This document shows, piece after piece, positions 22,332 through 33,230 of a DNA stretch of 64,000 bases. The first letter of the stretch is position 1, and the number at the start of each line of letters is the position of its first letter. The translations under genes were made by a program, and so were the position numbers. Source of the stretch: Vanrija pseudolonga (lineage: Eukaryota > Basidiomycota > Tremellomycetes > Trichosporonales > Trichosporonaceae); contig NC_085855.1 of the NCBI RefSeq assembly GCF_020906515.1, positions 1,302,001 to 1,366,000 of the forward strand, written 5' to 3'. The notes under the pieces are model-generated. The model was not told where the DNA came from, ran no database searches, and was given only the letters and a program-made list of their open reading frames with translations.

Positions 22332-24420
22332 TTACAGCTTTGCGAGGCGGTCCCGCCTCTTGACCATGATGTCCGAGTTTGGGTCGGGGTCAAACGTGAG
22401 GCCGTTGACGGGGTTGGCGGCCGCCTTGCGGAACATGTCCTCGTAACCGTTACCGTCCGAGCGGCCGAGGGACGAGTTGAGGACAAAGTCGGAGAGACCC
22501 CAGCCCTCGGCGAGGTTGAGGGCGTGTGGGCGGACGGCGTCAATCACGCTGCCGATGGCGCGGTGGCGCGCGAGGCCAAACTGCTGCGCGTTGACGGCGC
22601 CAGACTCCGCAAAGTCGCCGGTACGCTCCTCGAGCGTGATGAGCGCGTACAGGCGGAACAGCTGCGCGATCGCATCCGCCGAGGGCGCGCCGACGTCGGC
22701 AACGAGCCGCTCGCGGCCGGCGCCGCTCACGCGCTCGTAGAACGCACGAACGGTCACCCACTCCGAGTAGGCCGTCGACAGGCGCCAGATCGGCACGAGC
22801 AGGTTGTTCCACGTCTCCTTGGCCTTCATTTTCAGGCGGAGGATCTCAAACGTCTGGTGCGCGACGCGCCAGCCGAACGCGGCCACGAGCTGCTCGTCGT
22901 CGTTGAGCACGTCGAACGCCGCGCCAGTGTCCTTGCGCTCGGCGTAGTGCCTGAGCGCGCGGTCGAGGGGCGTGTCGCCGCCCTTGCCGGTGATGACGTC
23001 GCCGGCCGACTTGAGGAGGCTGCGCGCGACCTGCTTCGTGAGGACGTAGTTGTCGCCCTCGTACGTGGCGGACGGCAGCTGCTCGCCGTACAGGTGCCCG
23101 AGGCCCGCGTACGCAGAGTACCCGTGCCCGCCCATGGAGCGGCGGCACGTCTCGATGCCCTCGACGGCGACGGTGGTCGCGTACGTCTTCATCGCGCACG
23201 AGGTCAGGTGCAGGTCGCCGAGGATGGCGAGCGCCGCGTTCTGGTCGCTCTTCATCGCCGTGTCGAAGCGGTTGAAGAGCGCCTGCAGCTCGCGCCCGGC
23301 AAAGTGGAGCGCGTACGACCGCGCCAGCGCAGGCAAAAGGCGGTACTGGACCATCTTGTAGTTGAGCACCGCCGTCTCGCCCTTGGCGTTCGGGTCGTCC
23401 TCGTCCTGGAACTGCTGCCGCACGGCAGTGTACCGGATCGCCACGGCCGCGCCGCGCGCCAAGGCAGTGGCCGCGTCGAACGCGATCCCGACACGCAGGT
23501 ACGTCATGCCGCCGTACGTGAGTGTTGGCGAGCCGCGCCGCTTGAACTGGTTCGTCGCGGGGTCGACCCACCCGAACCGCGCCATCATGTTGAGATGGGG
23601 GATTTTGTGCTGGTTGAAGATGGCAAAGCCATTGTCCACGAGGCTGCGGTGAGCGAAGCTACTGGCGGGGGTTTACTCACTTGTACCCGACCTTGGGGCC
23701 AATGTCGCCCACAAACACGTTGGGCAGGGGCTCGTGGGTCTTCAAGTCGCGGATAGGGACCAAGAAGGTGTTCGGGCCAATGTTCTTGCCGCCGACGATG
23801 AGCTGCGCCATGACCATGGCATAGTTTGCCGTGCGGCCCATGGACCCGATCCACCACTTTGCCGACGTGATGGCCGGCGAGTGGATGATGAACGTCTTGT
23901 CGCTCGGGTCCCAGGTGGCCGTGGTCTCGAGGCCGCGGACGTTGGAGCCGTGCGATAGCTCAGTCTGGGCATAGCACCCGATGATGCGGTCGTTCTCCGC
24001 GTCGGCGAGGAAGGCGGCCTTCTGCTCGTCGGTCGACTGGTCCTTCAGGACGCGGATGAAGGCCGAGTCGTGCAGGTTGTACACGTTGCCGTCTCCCTGT
24101 ATGCGCGTCGCGAACGCGTACTCTGTGTCTGTCCAGTTATGCTGCTTGCGCAGCCGCTTGAGCACCTTGCCGCGCTCGAGCGAGTGCTCAATCTTCTCCA
24201 CGCGGCTCCACGACGCCGACTCGTCCATGTCCAGCCTGGGGTCCGCGGCAATGGCAGCCTCGACGCGCGCGCGCGACGCCAGCTCGGCCCGCCCGCCGTG
24301 GATCAGCTCGGCGATCCGCCCAGAGTCGACGTTGCTCCCCGCGCGCTCGGCAGCGAGGAGGTGCGCGCCCGTCGGCGCGGCGGGCAGCAGCTGCATTACC
24401 CAGTCTGGCGGTGTCGTCAT
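22332..24420 (-). CDS. POX1: Peroxisomal acyl-CoA oxidase (PTS1 AKL)
   Basis: FAD enzyme that catalyses the first, H2O2-forming step of peroxisomal beta-oxidation. Exons 24420-23681 and 23643-22332 give 683 residues. Family marks are CYAQTELSHGSNVRGLETTATWD, ITSAKWWIGSMGRTANYAMVMAQLI, VGYNLVDNGFAIFNQHKIP across the intron, and MGGHGYSAYAGLGHLYGE followed by YEGDNYVLTKQVAR. It ends in the tripeptide AKL, preceded by a basic patch (KRRDRL), a good type 1 peroxisomal targeting signal read by Pex5. Pex5 is recycled by the RING complex that includes the PEX2 encoded 20 kb away. It converges on STI1, with about 200 bp between stops. The symbol follows the yeast name and is tentative because fungi often have several paralogues. 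Confidence 0.95.
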
Positions 24421-25262
24421 GGTGCGGGGTGGTGGTGGTGGGGGCTCGGGTCAAGCTGGAGGAGGGTAGTGAGAGAGTGAGAGGGCAGCGCGGGGACGTC
24501 TACATATGTGTTGTCTGCCCTCCCCGATGGCTCAGTCGATGATGATATGGCCATGCTTACGATGTTTTGCTTGCCCGAGCAAGGTCAAAAGCAGGCTACG
24601 CGCCACGGCGGATATGACGAGATACCCGGACACTGGAGACGGCTTTAGCCGAAGCCATGGTATCAGGCCCCAAACAAACTGCCCCGAGGCCGAGCAGGAG
24701 CCAAGCATTTCACCGCAGTAGTGGTGTAGCTCGTACGGGCTGAACACCACCTCTCGGCCGGGAGACGGGATAACAAGCAGGCTGAGCCAGTGCAGCAGAC
24801 AACTCATTCTGACGTTCACCCCACACTCCCTGTCGAATACCGGGCACCTCCTCATCGACAGCGCTTTGTCCAGCTGTCCTTGAAAGACAATGCGAACAAG
24901 GCAGATGGCTAGATGTAACGAGCAGGTAAGGCAGTGCCACTCCTCACCGCCTGCCCGTTGGCGAGGGCGCAATAGCGATCGCCGGCCCCCGCGCGACCGT
25001 CGGGCGAGCAGTCGTCGAGCCCACCTGTCATGGAGCCCCAGCGTGGCCCCCGGCCCCCGGATTGATCGTCTGATGCTCCTCCCTCCACTGCCACTGATCA
25101 TCAGCCCCAGCCCCAGCCCCAGCCAGCCGCAGGTGCGGACGCGGACGCGCTCCGCGTCTTACGCGCCACGCATAACGAACACACGAATACATGCGGCCCC
25201 AGGCCAAACCGCGCCACCAGGACGCGTAAAAGACAAAACGAAGAAAACATCAAAACACATTA
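24421..25262. other. Intergenic region upstream of acyl-CoA oxidase
   Basis: 842 bp between the oxidase start and the stop of the LPMO-like gene (both minus). A short CCCAGC run lies near 25100-25125. I see no gene, TATA box or clear fatty-acid response element. Confidence 0.35.
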
Positions 25263-27386
25263 TTAGAACGAGGCGCGGCGCTTGCGCTGCTTGGGGCGGC
25301 ACTTCTTCGGCGTCGGCGAAGCGGTCGGCACGGGCGACGTGCCCGAGCTCGACGATGTGACGGCGACAGCGGTACCAGAGCTAGACGTCGTCGGAGCGAC
25401 GGCGGTGCCAGAGCCGGAGGTCGTGGCGGCAACAGCCGTGCCCGAGCCAGACGAGGTGCCGGTCGGCGCGCCAGTGCTGGACGAGCCGGTCGGGGTGCCC
25501 GAGTCCGAGGCGACGGTGTACGTCGTCGAGGCGGACGAGGTGGACTCAGTTGAGGCGGAGCCGGAAACGGAGGTGGTGTAGCTCGACGCGGCGGTCGTGC
25601 TCACTGCCTCGCCGGAGCCGGTGGTGGTCGACGCCGAGGAGGTGGAGGTGCCGGTCACGGCCTCGCCCGAGCCGGTGGTGGTCGACGCCGAGGAGGTCGA
25701 CGTGCCAGTCACGGCCTCGCCCGAGCCCGTGGTAGTGGACGACGACGGGGCAGCGGTCGTGGTCACGGCTTCGCCCGAGCCAGTGGTGGTAGTCGAAGAA
25801 GACGAGGCGGACGTGGTCGTGACAGCCTCGCCCGAGCCGGTGGTCGTGGCGGCGGTGGTAGGTGTAGCGGCGGTAGTGGGCGCGGCGTCCGAGGTGGTCG
25901 TGGTGGACGACGAGCCGCTGCTGCTCGCAGCCTCGGCGTCACCGGCAGGCTTGGCAGCGAGGCCAGAGGGCGCGATGGTCGGGGCGGGGGACGCCTCGGC
26001 GGCGGTCGTGAACGCGGGCTGGAGGGAGACGGAGGTACGCGCGGGCTGGACGGCGTTGGCGGGGTCGCTCGGGTCCTCGCCGGGCGGGTACGTCTTGGGG
26101 CCGGTGCGCCATGTCGGCGAGACGATCGTCACGCCGTCCTGCACGGGGGGCACGAAGCGGTTCGCGGCCGGCGTGACGGCCGGGTGCTTGCCCGCCGCGT
26201 AGCTCTCCCACGGGTTGGGCGCCCACTCGGTGTTGGTGACGCTGACGTCCTTCTCGAAGAGGTCCTTCTGGGCGCCGTCGGCAAAGCCGTACTCCCAGTT
26301 GTAGTAGGGCGGGTCGGTGAAGTCCTGGAAGATGTTGTTGCCCTCTGCCTGGTTGAAGATGAACGGGGTTTTCGCGCCGACAGTGCAGTTGTTGCGGTCC
26401 CAGGGACACTTGTTCGCGACCTTGGGCGGGGGGAGGGCACGGTTACCGCTCGCGCCCTTGATGTTGCACTTGAAGAGCGTCTGAAGGTGTCAGAGACGAC
26501 CATGCGGCGCACTATACGCTCCCACTCACCATGAAGAACTCTGAGCCGCCGCCAGCGGGCGAGTGTGACCAGTTCCACGAGCAGTGGCACCCGCCGGGGG
26601 GGCACGGGGGCAGGTCGGCGGGGATCTCGAACTCGACCTCCTTGAACCACGGGCACTGGTAGTTGACCGAGAAGATGACCATGCTGTCCGAGTCGACCTT
26701 GTGCGGGTCGCTCTCGTACGCGATGGCGAGCGCGCAGCCCTTGATGTCGTACTGGACGGCCTTGCCGTCGCCCGGCTGCCCGGTGCCAGAGTGCAGCATG
26801 GCCTTCTCGTCGCACGCGTAGTGCTGCTCGCCGTACCGCTCGTTCGGGTTGCCCCACGTCGTAAAGTGCTTGTCGCACGACACCTGCGTGTGCCACGTGC
26901 CACCGGCGGGCAGCTGCGCGATCTCGCCCGCCGCGGGCGGCTCGTCAATCTTGCCGTGGAACCACCACCCGTTCGGGCCGTTCTTGACCGCGTGGCGGTT
27001 GAGCGGGACCGCCATTTCAGAGTTGTCCCAGCCCGAGCCGAAGCTGTAGTGTGTGCGTCAGCGGGGGTGCATGCATGGCAGCAGTGATAGAGGGGAGGTA
27101 TGCATGCGCTGCTTAGAGTGCAAGGTTTGTGCGAGTGCAAGGTTGGCACGGGATGATGACGGGTGGGTGCCTCGCGGCGAAGTGTGTTGCGGCTTTTGGT
27201 GCAGCCACTACACCACTTCACCCAGCACAACGCGACATGCCCAAAGTTTATGCCTCTCGCGCCTGCGACGTTCGCTCGCTCGCTGTCTACTCACCCATAC
27301 ATCGACGGGTGCCAGAGCGCAATGTGCGCCGACGCGGGCACAGCCAGCGCCGCAACAGTCGCAGCGAAAACCGTAACAGGAACCAT
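25263..27386 (-). CDS. Secreted LPMO-like protein with Ser/Thr-rich tail
   Basis: Exons 27386-27295, 27043-26530 and 26480-25263 give 607 residues. The signal peptide (MVPVTVFAATVAALAVPASA) ends directly before His, so the mature N-terminus is HIALWHPSMYGF, the start expected for a copper His-brace. The catalytic-type module (about residues 21-300) has many cysteines, WHTQVSCDKHFTTWG, CSWNWSHSPAGG and FFMTLFKCNIKG, resembling AA14-type lytic polysaccharide monooxygenases or related X325-like domains; the exact class is uncertain. The remaining 300 residues are Ser/Thr-rich with repeated TTTGSGEAV units, likely O-mannosylated. The protein ends in a polybasic KKCRPKQRKRRASF rather than a hydrophobic GPI tail. 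Oxidative polysaccharide cleavage or copper binding is inferred from the N-terminal His only. Confidence 0.72.
25590..25865. repeat. In-frame tandem repeat coding TTTGSGEAV units
   Basis: Imperfect repeats of roughly 50-60 bp inside the LPMO-like gene, each encoding a Ser/Thr run followed by GSGEAV. Five copies are visible. Confidence 0.85.
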
Positions 27387-29451
27387 GTCGTCAAACGAGT
27401 GTGGGTGGGCCGACCTGCGGTGAGGAAAAGGAGTGACGATAAGAAGGACAAGCAAGAAGAAGAGCTGGGTCCCGCCAGCTTTTGTTGTGGGTGCTCCTTG
27501 TGCGCTGTCGCGACCAGAATTCCAAGAAGCAACAAAAGCCTCAGGTCGGTCGCTCGCTCGCGCGCACGTATGCTGGCTGGCACCTGGCGATACGAAACGG
27601 GGTGAGGCGGTCCCTGTGCGTGTGGGTGGGCAGAGCAGAGCGATCACCGCCGCTGCCGCCATGCCTCGCACGCACGCTCGCTGGCTCGCACCAGAACAGT
27701 GGGTACTACCCACACGGAACGGGGAGTGCGTGTGCATGCGCAGGGTATGGCGAGCGAGAAGAATGCAGCAGGAGAAGAGCAAGAACGCCAGAGCCGCGAC
27801 TCCCGCCGGCGCCACATCCCCTGGTGCCGGCATGCGCGCGGGGTCGTGACGCGCGACGCGCCGGTGCGCTGAAACGCGCGTAGCCGCTCTTGCCCTGGTG
27901 TGGCCCTTGGCTTTCTCTCTCTTCGCGACCCCGACTTGGCAGGGTGCGGGTTTGGTTGGGTTCGCATATCTGCCATGCTGCGAGTGGGCTGGTAGCGGGC
28001 TGGCAGATTGCATGGCGGGGACGGGCCCGCTCACATGCGCATTCTGTACATATCTAGAAAGGTGGCGTCGGTGTCGGGGTCGGCGGTACGACGCGTCGAG
28101 GTACTCAGTCAGACTCACTACACAAAGCAAGCATACACAACTACAGCAGCGACGACGACGACAACACGCCACACAGTACACACCCACACCCAGCCCCCAC
28201 ACCACCCACTAACGGCACCCTATCTCCTCGTGTGCGTTTTAGATCGGGCCCTCTGCACGACGGCGCCCATCCGACGTGTCGAGCCAGGAACAAGACGTGC
28301 GTCGTTAAGCTTGATTGCGGCGCTTTGTCGCGCGCGCCGTGCACCTTGTGTTCGCTGCCTGGCTACTGCCGCGGCAGGAGGTGTCTGACAGCAGGGGGGG
28401 AGGTGCATGCCGGGTCCGATATGCTCCCAGCACAAACGCCGGGCCTGGCCAGACCAGACAGACCAGATCGGTTACCGGCCGGCTCTGGTCGTGGCTGCTT
28501 TCGAGGGTATGTTTCGGGCGCTAGGGTTGCGTGCATGCCAGTGCTGGCTCACTCGCTCGTGGCCGGCGTCGTCGAGACACTGAAACGGCGTGAACCAAAC
28601 ATGTCCCAGTTCCAGGAGGTCGCTCCAGGAGCCACAGGAGGTTACTCCCCCACCACCAGATTCTTCCGGCCCTGCTCCTGCTGCTGCTGGGAACGGGGTG
28701 AAGGGGTTGGAAACGTCACGAGGTGCCCAGTGGTTGGCTGTTCTGCTCCACATCTCCTGGAACGCGTCGCCGTGGCGCCAGTGTTTCTCTGGAGGGCAGG
28801 CTGCCGCGACGCGCTCGGGCATGTGGTGCGAGTGCAGTTCGACGGCGAGGACACGCACAGCCAGCCAGCCAACCTCGTCCCTCGCCTTGTTTGTTGTTCG
28901 GACCAAGATCGGAGGAACACGTACAGGCTTGTTTGTGCCTCTACAGCTTCCTCTTCCAGGACACGATGTGCCTTGGGCGCGGAGATGAGCTTCTCGATCA
29001 GAACCATCGTACGCCTTCGTCAGAATTGGGTTACTGGTGCGGCGCAAACTTCTCGGCGAGCTCGCTTCGACGAAGGGAGAGAGGCTGGGAGCGCGTATGT
29101 TGGTTGGTCTTGGTCCTTCACTTTCTTCCTGGTTCGCGCCAAACTCCCTTCTGCTTCTGGGAGTCTCGTGTCTCGGCCCCCCTCGCTCGGCACAGGGTGT
29201 GCGTGCTTGCTTGGGGAATGGTCGAAACAGATCCTGGAGGAGAAGCGTGCCTTGCTGACGACTGGCAATCCTTCGGTGTGGCGGTCGTCAAGGTTTGGGT
29301 TTGCTTCTTCCTTCGCTCGGGGTTAGTCGCTGGCGACCTTGGGCAAGGTCATGGGCAGTAGTGCACGCACTGCCGGATCTTGGTCGTGCGACGACGCTGC
29401 GGAATACACCCCTTCAGCGTCCATATTCCCCTACAATGCAACAACCTGCAA
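27387..29451. other. Long intergenic region, 2.1 kb, coding status partly unresolved
   Basis: It lies between the start of the LPMO-like gene and the stop of the UNC93-like gene (both minus). Between about 28230 and 29330 both strands have long open frames (364 codons on plus, 192 on minus), but codon use is mixed and no family is recognisable. On the minus strand a stretch starting MVLIEKLISAPKAHR at about 29007 is the most protein-like part. I do not call a gene. Confidence 0.35.
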
Positions 29452-31101
29452 CTATGATACCACAACCTTGGCCTCCGTCGCACTCTCTTCCGCCGGAGCC
29501 GCGGCGCCCGCCGCCACGAGCTCGAGTTCCTGCTTGGTCTCCGTCCTGGCCGGGTGTCCGTCGGGCAGCGCGGCATTGTGCAGCGCCGCCGCGTCGATAT
29601 TCTCCACATGGTACGTCTTCTCGTCCTCGTAGCTCGAGTCCTTGATCTTGAGGACTACGAGCAGCGCGAGCGGGAACGAGAAGAGCACGAGGGCGAAGCA
29701 GACAAGCAGCTCGGTGAGGTACGGCGTCGCGACGGCGTCCATGCCAAAGGCGATCGCCGCGCCGGCGCTCTGCAGCCCCTTGTAGTAGCCTGTCATGCGG
29801 GCGAGGCGGAACGGGTCGTTGGTCAGACTGGACAGGATGTAGTATGCCAAGCCTTGGTAAGCTGCGTCGCCGATGAAAAACAACAGAAAGAGCATGAGCG
29901 GGCCGCGGGTGCGCGGGTTCGTCCAGTCCCAGTGGCGCGCGTCGATCCCCTTGTCTGCGTCTGGGCGCTTGAGGTCGTACTGCACCTGGAAGGCGAGGGC
30001 CGAGGCATACATGAGCAGCTGGATAAACGCGACGACGGCGAACGCCGTGATGGCCCGACCGCGGCGCTTCAGCGGGGTATGGTCCAGCACGGCGCCGATA
30101 AAGTTTGCGCCGACGATCGAGCCGAGGTTGGTGAGGAAGGACGAGAGGGCACGGGTACGCGCGTTGTACAGCGCGGATACCACGCTCGCCTGGTACGCGT
30201 AAAAGTAGTTTGACGTGAAGAACAGGGGCAGGAGCGCTATCATGCGCCAATCGCGGAACAGCTTTGCAAACTCGCGCAGCTCGACCGCGACAGTGATGCT
30301 AGGCAGGAGCTCGACGAGGGTGCCGTCGGCGCGCACGACGTGGTTGGGCGGGAGGACGAGCAGCGAGGTGAAGATGGACGAGATCATGATCACCATGAAG
30401 GCGAGGTACACGCCCGTTGAGACGGCCGGCAGGGAAGAAGTGTACAGGATCCCGAGGGCGATGGAAGCGCCAACGACGCCGCCGAGCGAGAAGATGGACC
30501 AGAACAGGCCGAACGCGCGGCCCTTGTCCTTTTCAGCGGGGTACGCGAGCATGATCTGCCCCTGTGCCGACCAGAGCAGGCCCGCCGTGAACCCCAACAC
30601 GCCGCCCGCGACGACTAGGAACGCACTCGTCCCGTGCAGCTGGTACGACCACAGGCTGCCAATGTAGAGCGAGTAGCCCATCGTGCCGATACACAGCGTC
30701 AAGCGGACGCCGATGACGTTGGTGACTGACCCGCCGACGAAGCCTGCGTAGCCGGCGAGGTTAGTGGCTGGTAGAAAGAGAGGAGGGACCAGGACGCACC
30801 AGTGAGCGCGAACACGCCGTACAATACCCCGTTGGCGATGTCGACCACTGCGTGTGTCAGTGTTGTGGCCGGCCGAAACGCACGCACAAATGACATTCGT
30901 CGTCCCGCCCGCGCCGAGGCCGTTCATGGCCGTGAACATGCCCACGGAGCAGAAACATACGAATCCGACGAGCGCGACCTGCGTCCATGGCGAGTTGTCT
31001 GGGCCGGGCGTGAGTGTCGCCCAGCGTTGGCCATGGTGCCACTTACACCGGAAGCGCCCGACCCGGAGGCCCGCGAGGCGGTCACCGAAGCTTGCTGCCA
31101 T
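29452..31101 (-). CDS. UNC93-like major facilitator membrane protein
   Basis: Polytopic membrane protein of the UNC-93/DUF895 branch of the MFS, common and poorly characterised in fungi. Exons 31101-31047, 30998-30888, 30847-30800 and 30743-29452 give 501 residues with about 11-12 hydrophobic segments. Family-like features are YNSPWTQVALVGFVCFCSVGMFTAMNGLGAGG at the start (split here by segments), LYGVFALTGFVGG, RLTLCIGTMGYSLYIGSLW and GGVLGFTAGLLWSAQGQIMLAYP. The cytosolic C-terminus is acidic and Ala/Glu-rich. Substrate unknown; some members are suspected regulators rather than transporters. The small third exon (48 nt) rejoins the transmembrane segment cleanly, and its flanking intron has an ACTAAC branch site. 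Confidence 0.85.
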   Translation of the reverse strand: MAASFGDRLAGLRVGRFRCKWHHGQRWATLTPGPDNSPWTQVALVGFVCFCSVGMFTAMNGLGAGGTTNVICACVSAGHNTDTRSGRHRQRGIVRRVRAHWCVLVPPLFLPATNLAGYAGFVGGSVTNVIGVRLTLCIGTMGYSLYIGSLWSYQLHGTSAFLVVAGGVLGFTAGLLWSAQGQIMLAYPAEKDKGRAFGLFWSIFSLGGVVGASIALGILYTSSLPAVSTGVYLAFMVIMISSIFTSLLVLPPNHVVRADGTLVELLPSITVAVELREFAKLFRDWRMIALLPLFFTSNYFYAYQASVVSALYNARTRALSSFLTNLGSIVGANFIGAVLDHTPLKRRGRAITAFAVVAFIQLLMYASALAFQVQYDLKRPDADKGIDARHWDWTNPRTRGPLMLFLLFFIGDAAYQGLAYYILSSLTNDPFRLARMTGYYKGLQSAGAAIAFGMDAVATPYLTELLVCFALVLFSFPLALLVVLKIKDSSYEDEKTYHVENIDAAALHNAALPDGHPARTETKQELELVAAGAAAPAEESATEAKVVVS

Positions 31102-33230
31102 GGTTGAAAGGGGGCCACTGCTGCTGCTGCTGCATCGACCGAGCACAGGCGACAGTTAGTTATACCTTGTGTTCAGTGAGTGCGAAGATGCTGGTCGGGT
31201 GAGATAGATGTCATGTGCGTGGGGTCCCCCACCCTAATCTCGCCGCTTTCGCCGACGCAGCCGCCTGCCAGCTCGCTCGCTCGCTCGGCTGGATGGATGG
31301 ACGGCGCTGGCCGCGGCCTGCCTGCCTGCTGCTGCGCTGCTCGTGTGAGATGTACAGTTGAGCAGTGAATGGTCTGGCGGCCACCGGGGCGACGAACAAT
31401 GCATAGGCGAGCGGGCCGTCCCCGCTGTGGCTGCTTTGGCTGCCTTTGGTTGCCTTTGGTGGTGGTGGTTGTGCGTGTTGGATCTGCAGATCTGCCGAGG
31501 CTGCTGGCTGCACTGGGTGATGGGCGACGCGTCCCGAGCGATTGGCGGGTCGCTGGCCGAACCACTGGCCGAGCGACTGTTGGCTGCTTGTGGTGGTGGC
31601 ATGATGCGATGCCACAGTGCCCAGCGTCAATGTCGATTGCATACCCACATAGACAGATGCACACAAGCATAACCATCAGCACGAGCACAGCACCGCCTTG
31701 TCCATGTCAGTGGCAAACCTCGGGATAGGATGGCTGAGCCGGCTGAGGCAAGCCACGCGCGTCGCCGAACCCTCAACACCCTGCGCCTCCCTTGCACATC
31801 AATCATGACGAGCCGGTGCCCTTGGCCCTCTTGGCTCGACATCACGACACGCGAGCGCGTAGCAACATTACTCCGGAGGGTCAATCACCGCAAAAAAGCT
31901 GTGCAGCGCGACGCGTCGGCGCAGCGCAGCAGCCAATGCCAAAGTAAAAAAAGAGTTATGCTTGGTGGACGGGGCTGTCGCCACCAGCAGCGCGATTTGG
32001 CTCGTCGGTCATGGCCGTGACTGAAGCTCGTTTGGACCATGTGCATCCAATTGAGGGGGACGTTTCGCCCCATTGTGGCTCACTCGCGCCAGGTAGGCGT
32101 CCACAGCCAGCCAGTGGCGACAGCTACAATGCGAAGTCCATCCACTGGGGCGCGGAAGGCGGCCGGGCCCCAAGCCCGAGGCTAACGGGAGCAGTGGTGC
32201 ATGGACTCGTAGTTGCGTAGTTGCCTCAATTGCCTTGGGCCTGGGCTGTGCGCACGCGATGCACGACGTTACCATGTGGTGTGAAGCTGTTGGTTGCGTC
32301 GGAGCTTGGAGCTTGGACATGGCCCGACGGCACTACTTGCTCGTGGCTCCAGGAACCGGCCCCAGGCGATGGACGGCGCGACCGATTGTGATGAGGATGA
32401 TGATGACACGAGGCAGTGTGAGTGATGGGCCTGATGGGGCCGGGGGTGAGAGGAGAGGTGAGTGTGTGAGTGAGTGCAGGCCGAGAACATGCCGATGGAG
32501 GGCCCATGACGTGGGAGGGTCAAAGTTGTTCGGACCAAGACAGAGGGGACGGGCCAAGGGGGGAAGCAGCAAGGGAGGCAGACTACTCATTGAAAGAGAT
32601 CCCAGGCGACGAGTGCCAAGACTTGGGGCTACCTGCCCACTAGTAGTGCAGCAAGTAAGCTCCACAAGCCTCGCGAGGTGTCACACACCAAACAAATCCC
32701 GCAAATAAGGGGGGTGCAGTGGCCAATAGACAAGAAGGGCTCAAGGTGTAACCCTCTCCCCCAGGCTCGATCGTCGCCTTGTGCTTGGCAAAGGCAAGCA
32801 ACTTGCCAAACAATTAGGATGCAGCAGAGCCTTGTGCAGTCAGTAGTTTCCCATTGTGGGCGCGACCCGCCGTGCCAAGAGATTCCGACCCACCTGGCGC
32901 CCGCGCGCCCGCACCACCCAAAACGACTTTTGCACCGCCTCCTCCACACTTTCAACCTGGTGCAGCACTGTACAGTGCAGTGGTGCATCAACATTCGACC
33001 ACCCACCCAGCACCATACACATTTACTACCCACCATCACATCCTCACACTCTCTTGTCTCTCTCTTAAGCACGCACCCCACATCCCCCCCCCTCCTTTTG
33101 TGAACACATCTCACAGTGGCAACACGCACGCACGCGCACCGCAGCAACCCCCCCGGCACGACCCAACAACCCAACGCTCCACCAGCAACTCAGTTGACAC
33201 CGCCGCTAGCCGCGTAGCACGTCCGTCGCG
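31102..33230. promoter_or_regulatory. 2.1-kb divergent region, UNC93-like gene / PMC1
   Basis: The longest promoter-type region of the window. The PMC1-proximal 200 bp is an A/C-rich leader (CACAC, CCAACAACCC runs) without upstream ATG clusters, as in long fungal 5' UTRs. CTTGC/GGCAAG pairs and TGGC-rich runs recur further upstream. No open frame has convincing coding character. Confidence 0.4.

Noticed and set aside
22257-23756. 499-codon plus-strand frame
   Set aside because: Antisense shadow of acyl-CoA oxidase; Arg/Val/Ala-rich with no family resemblance.
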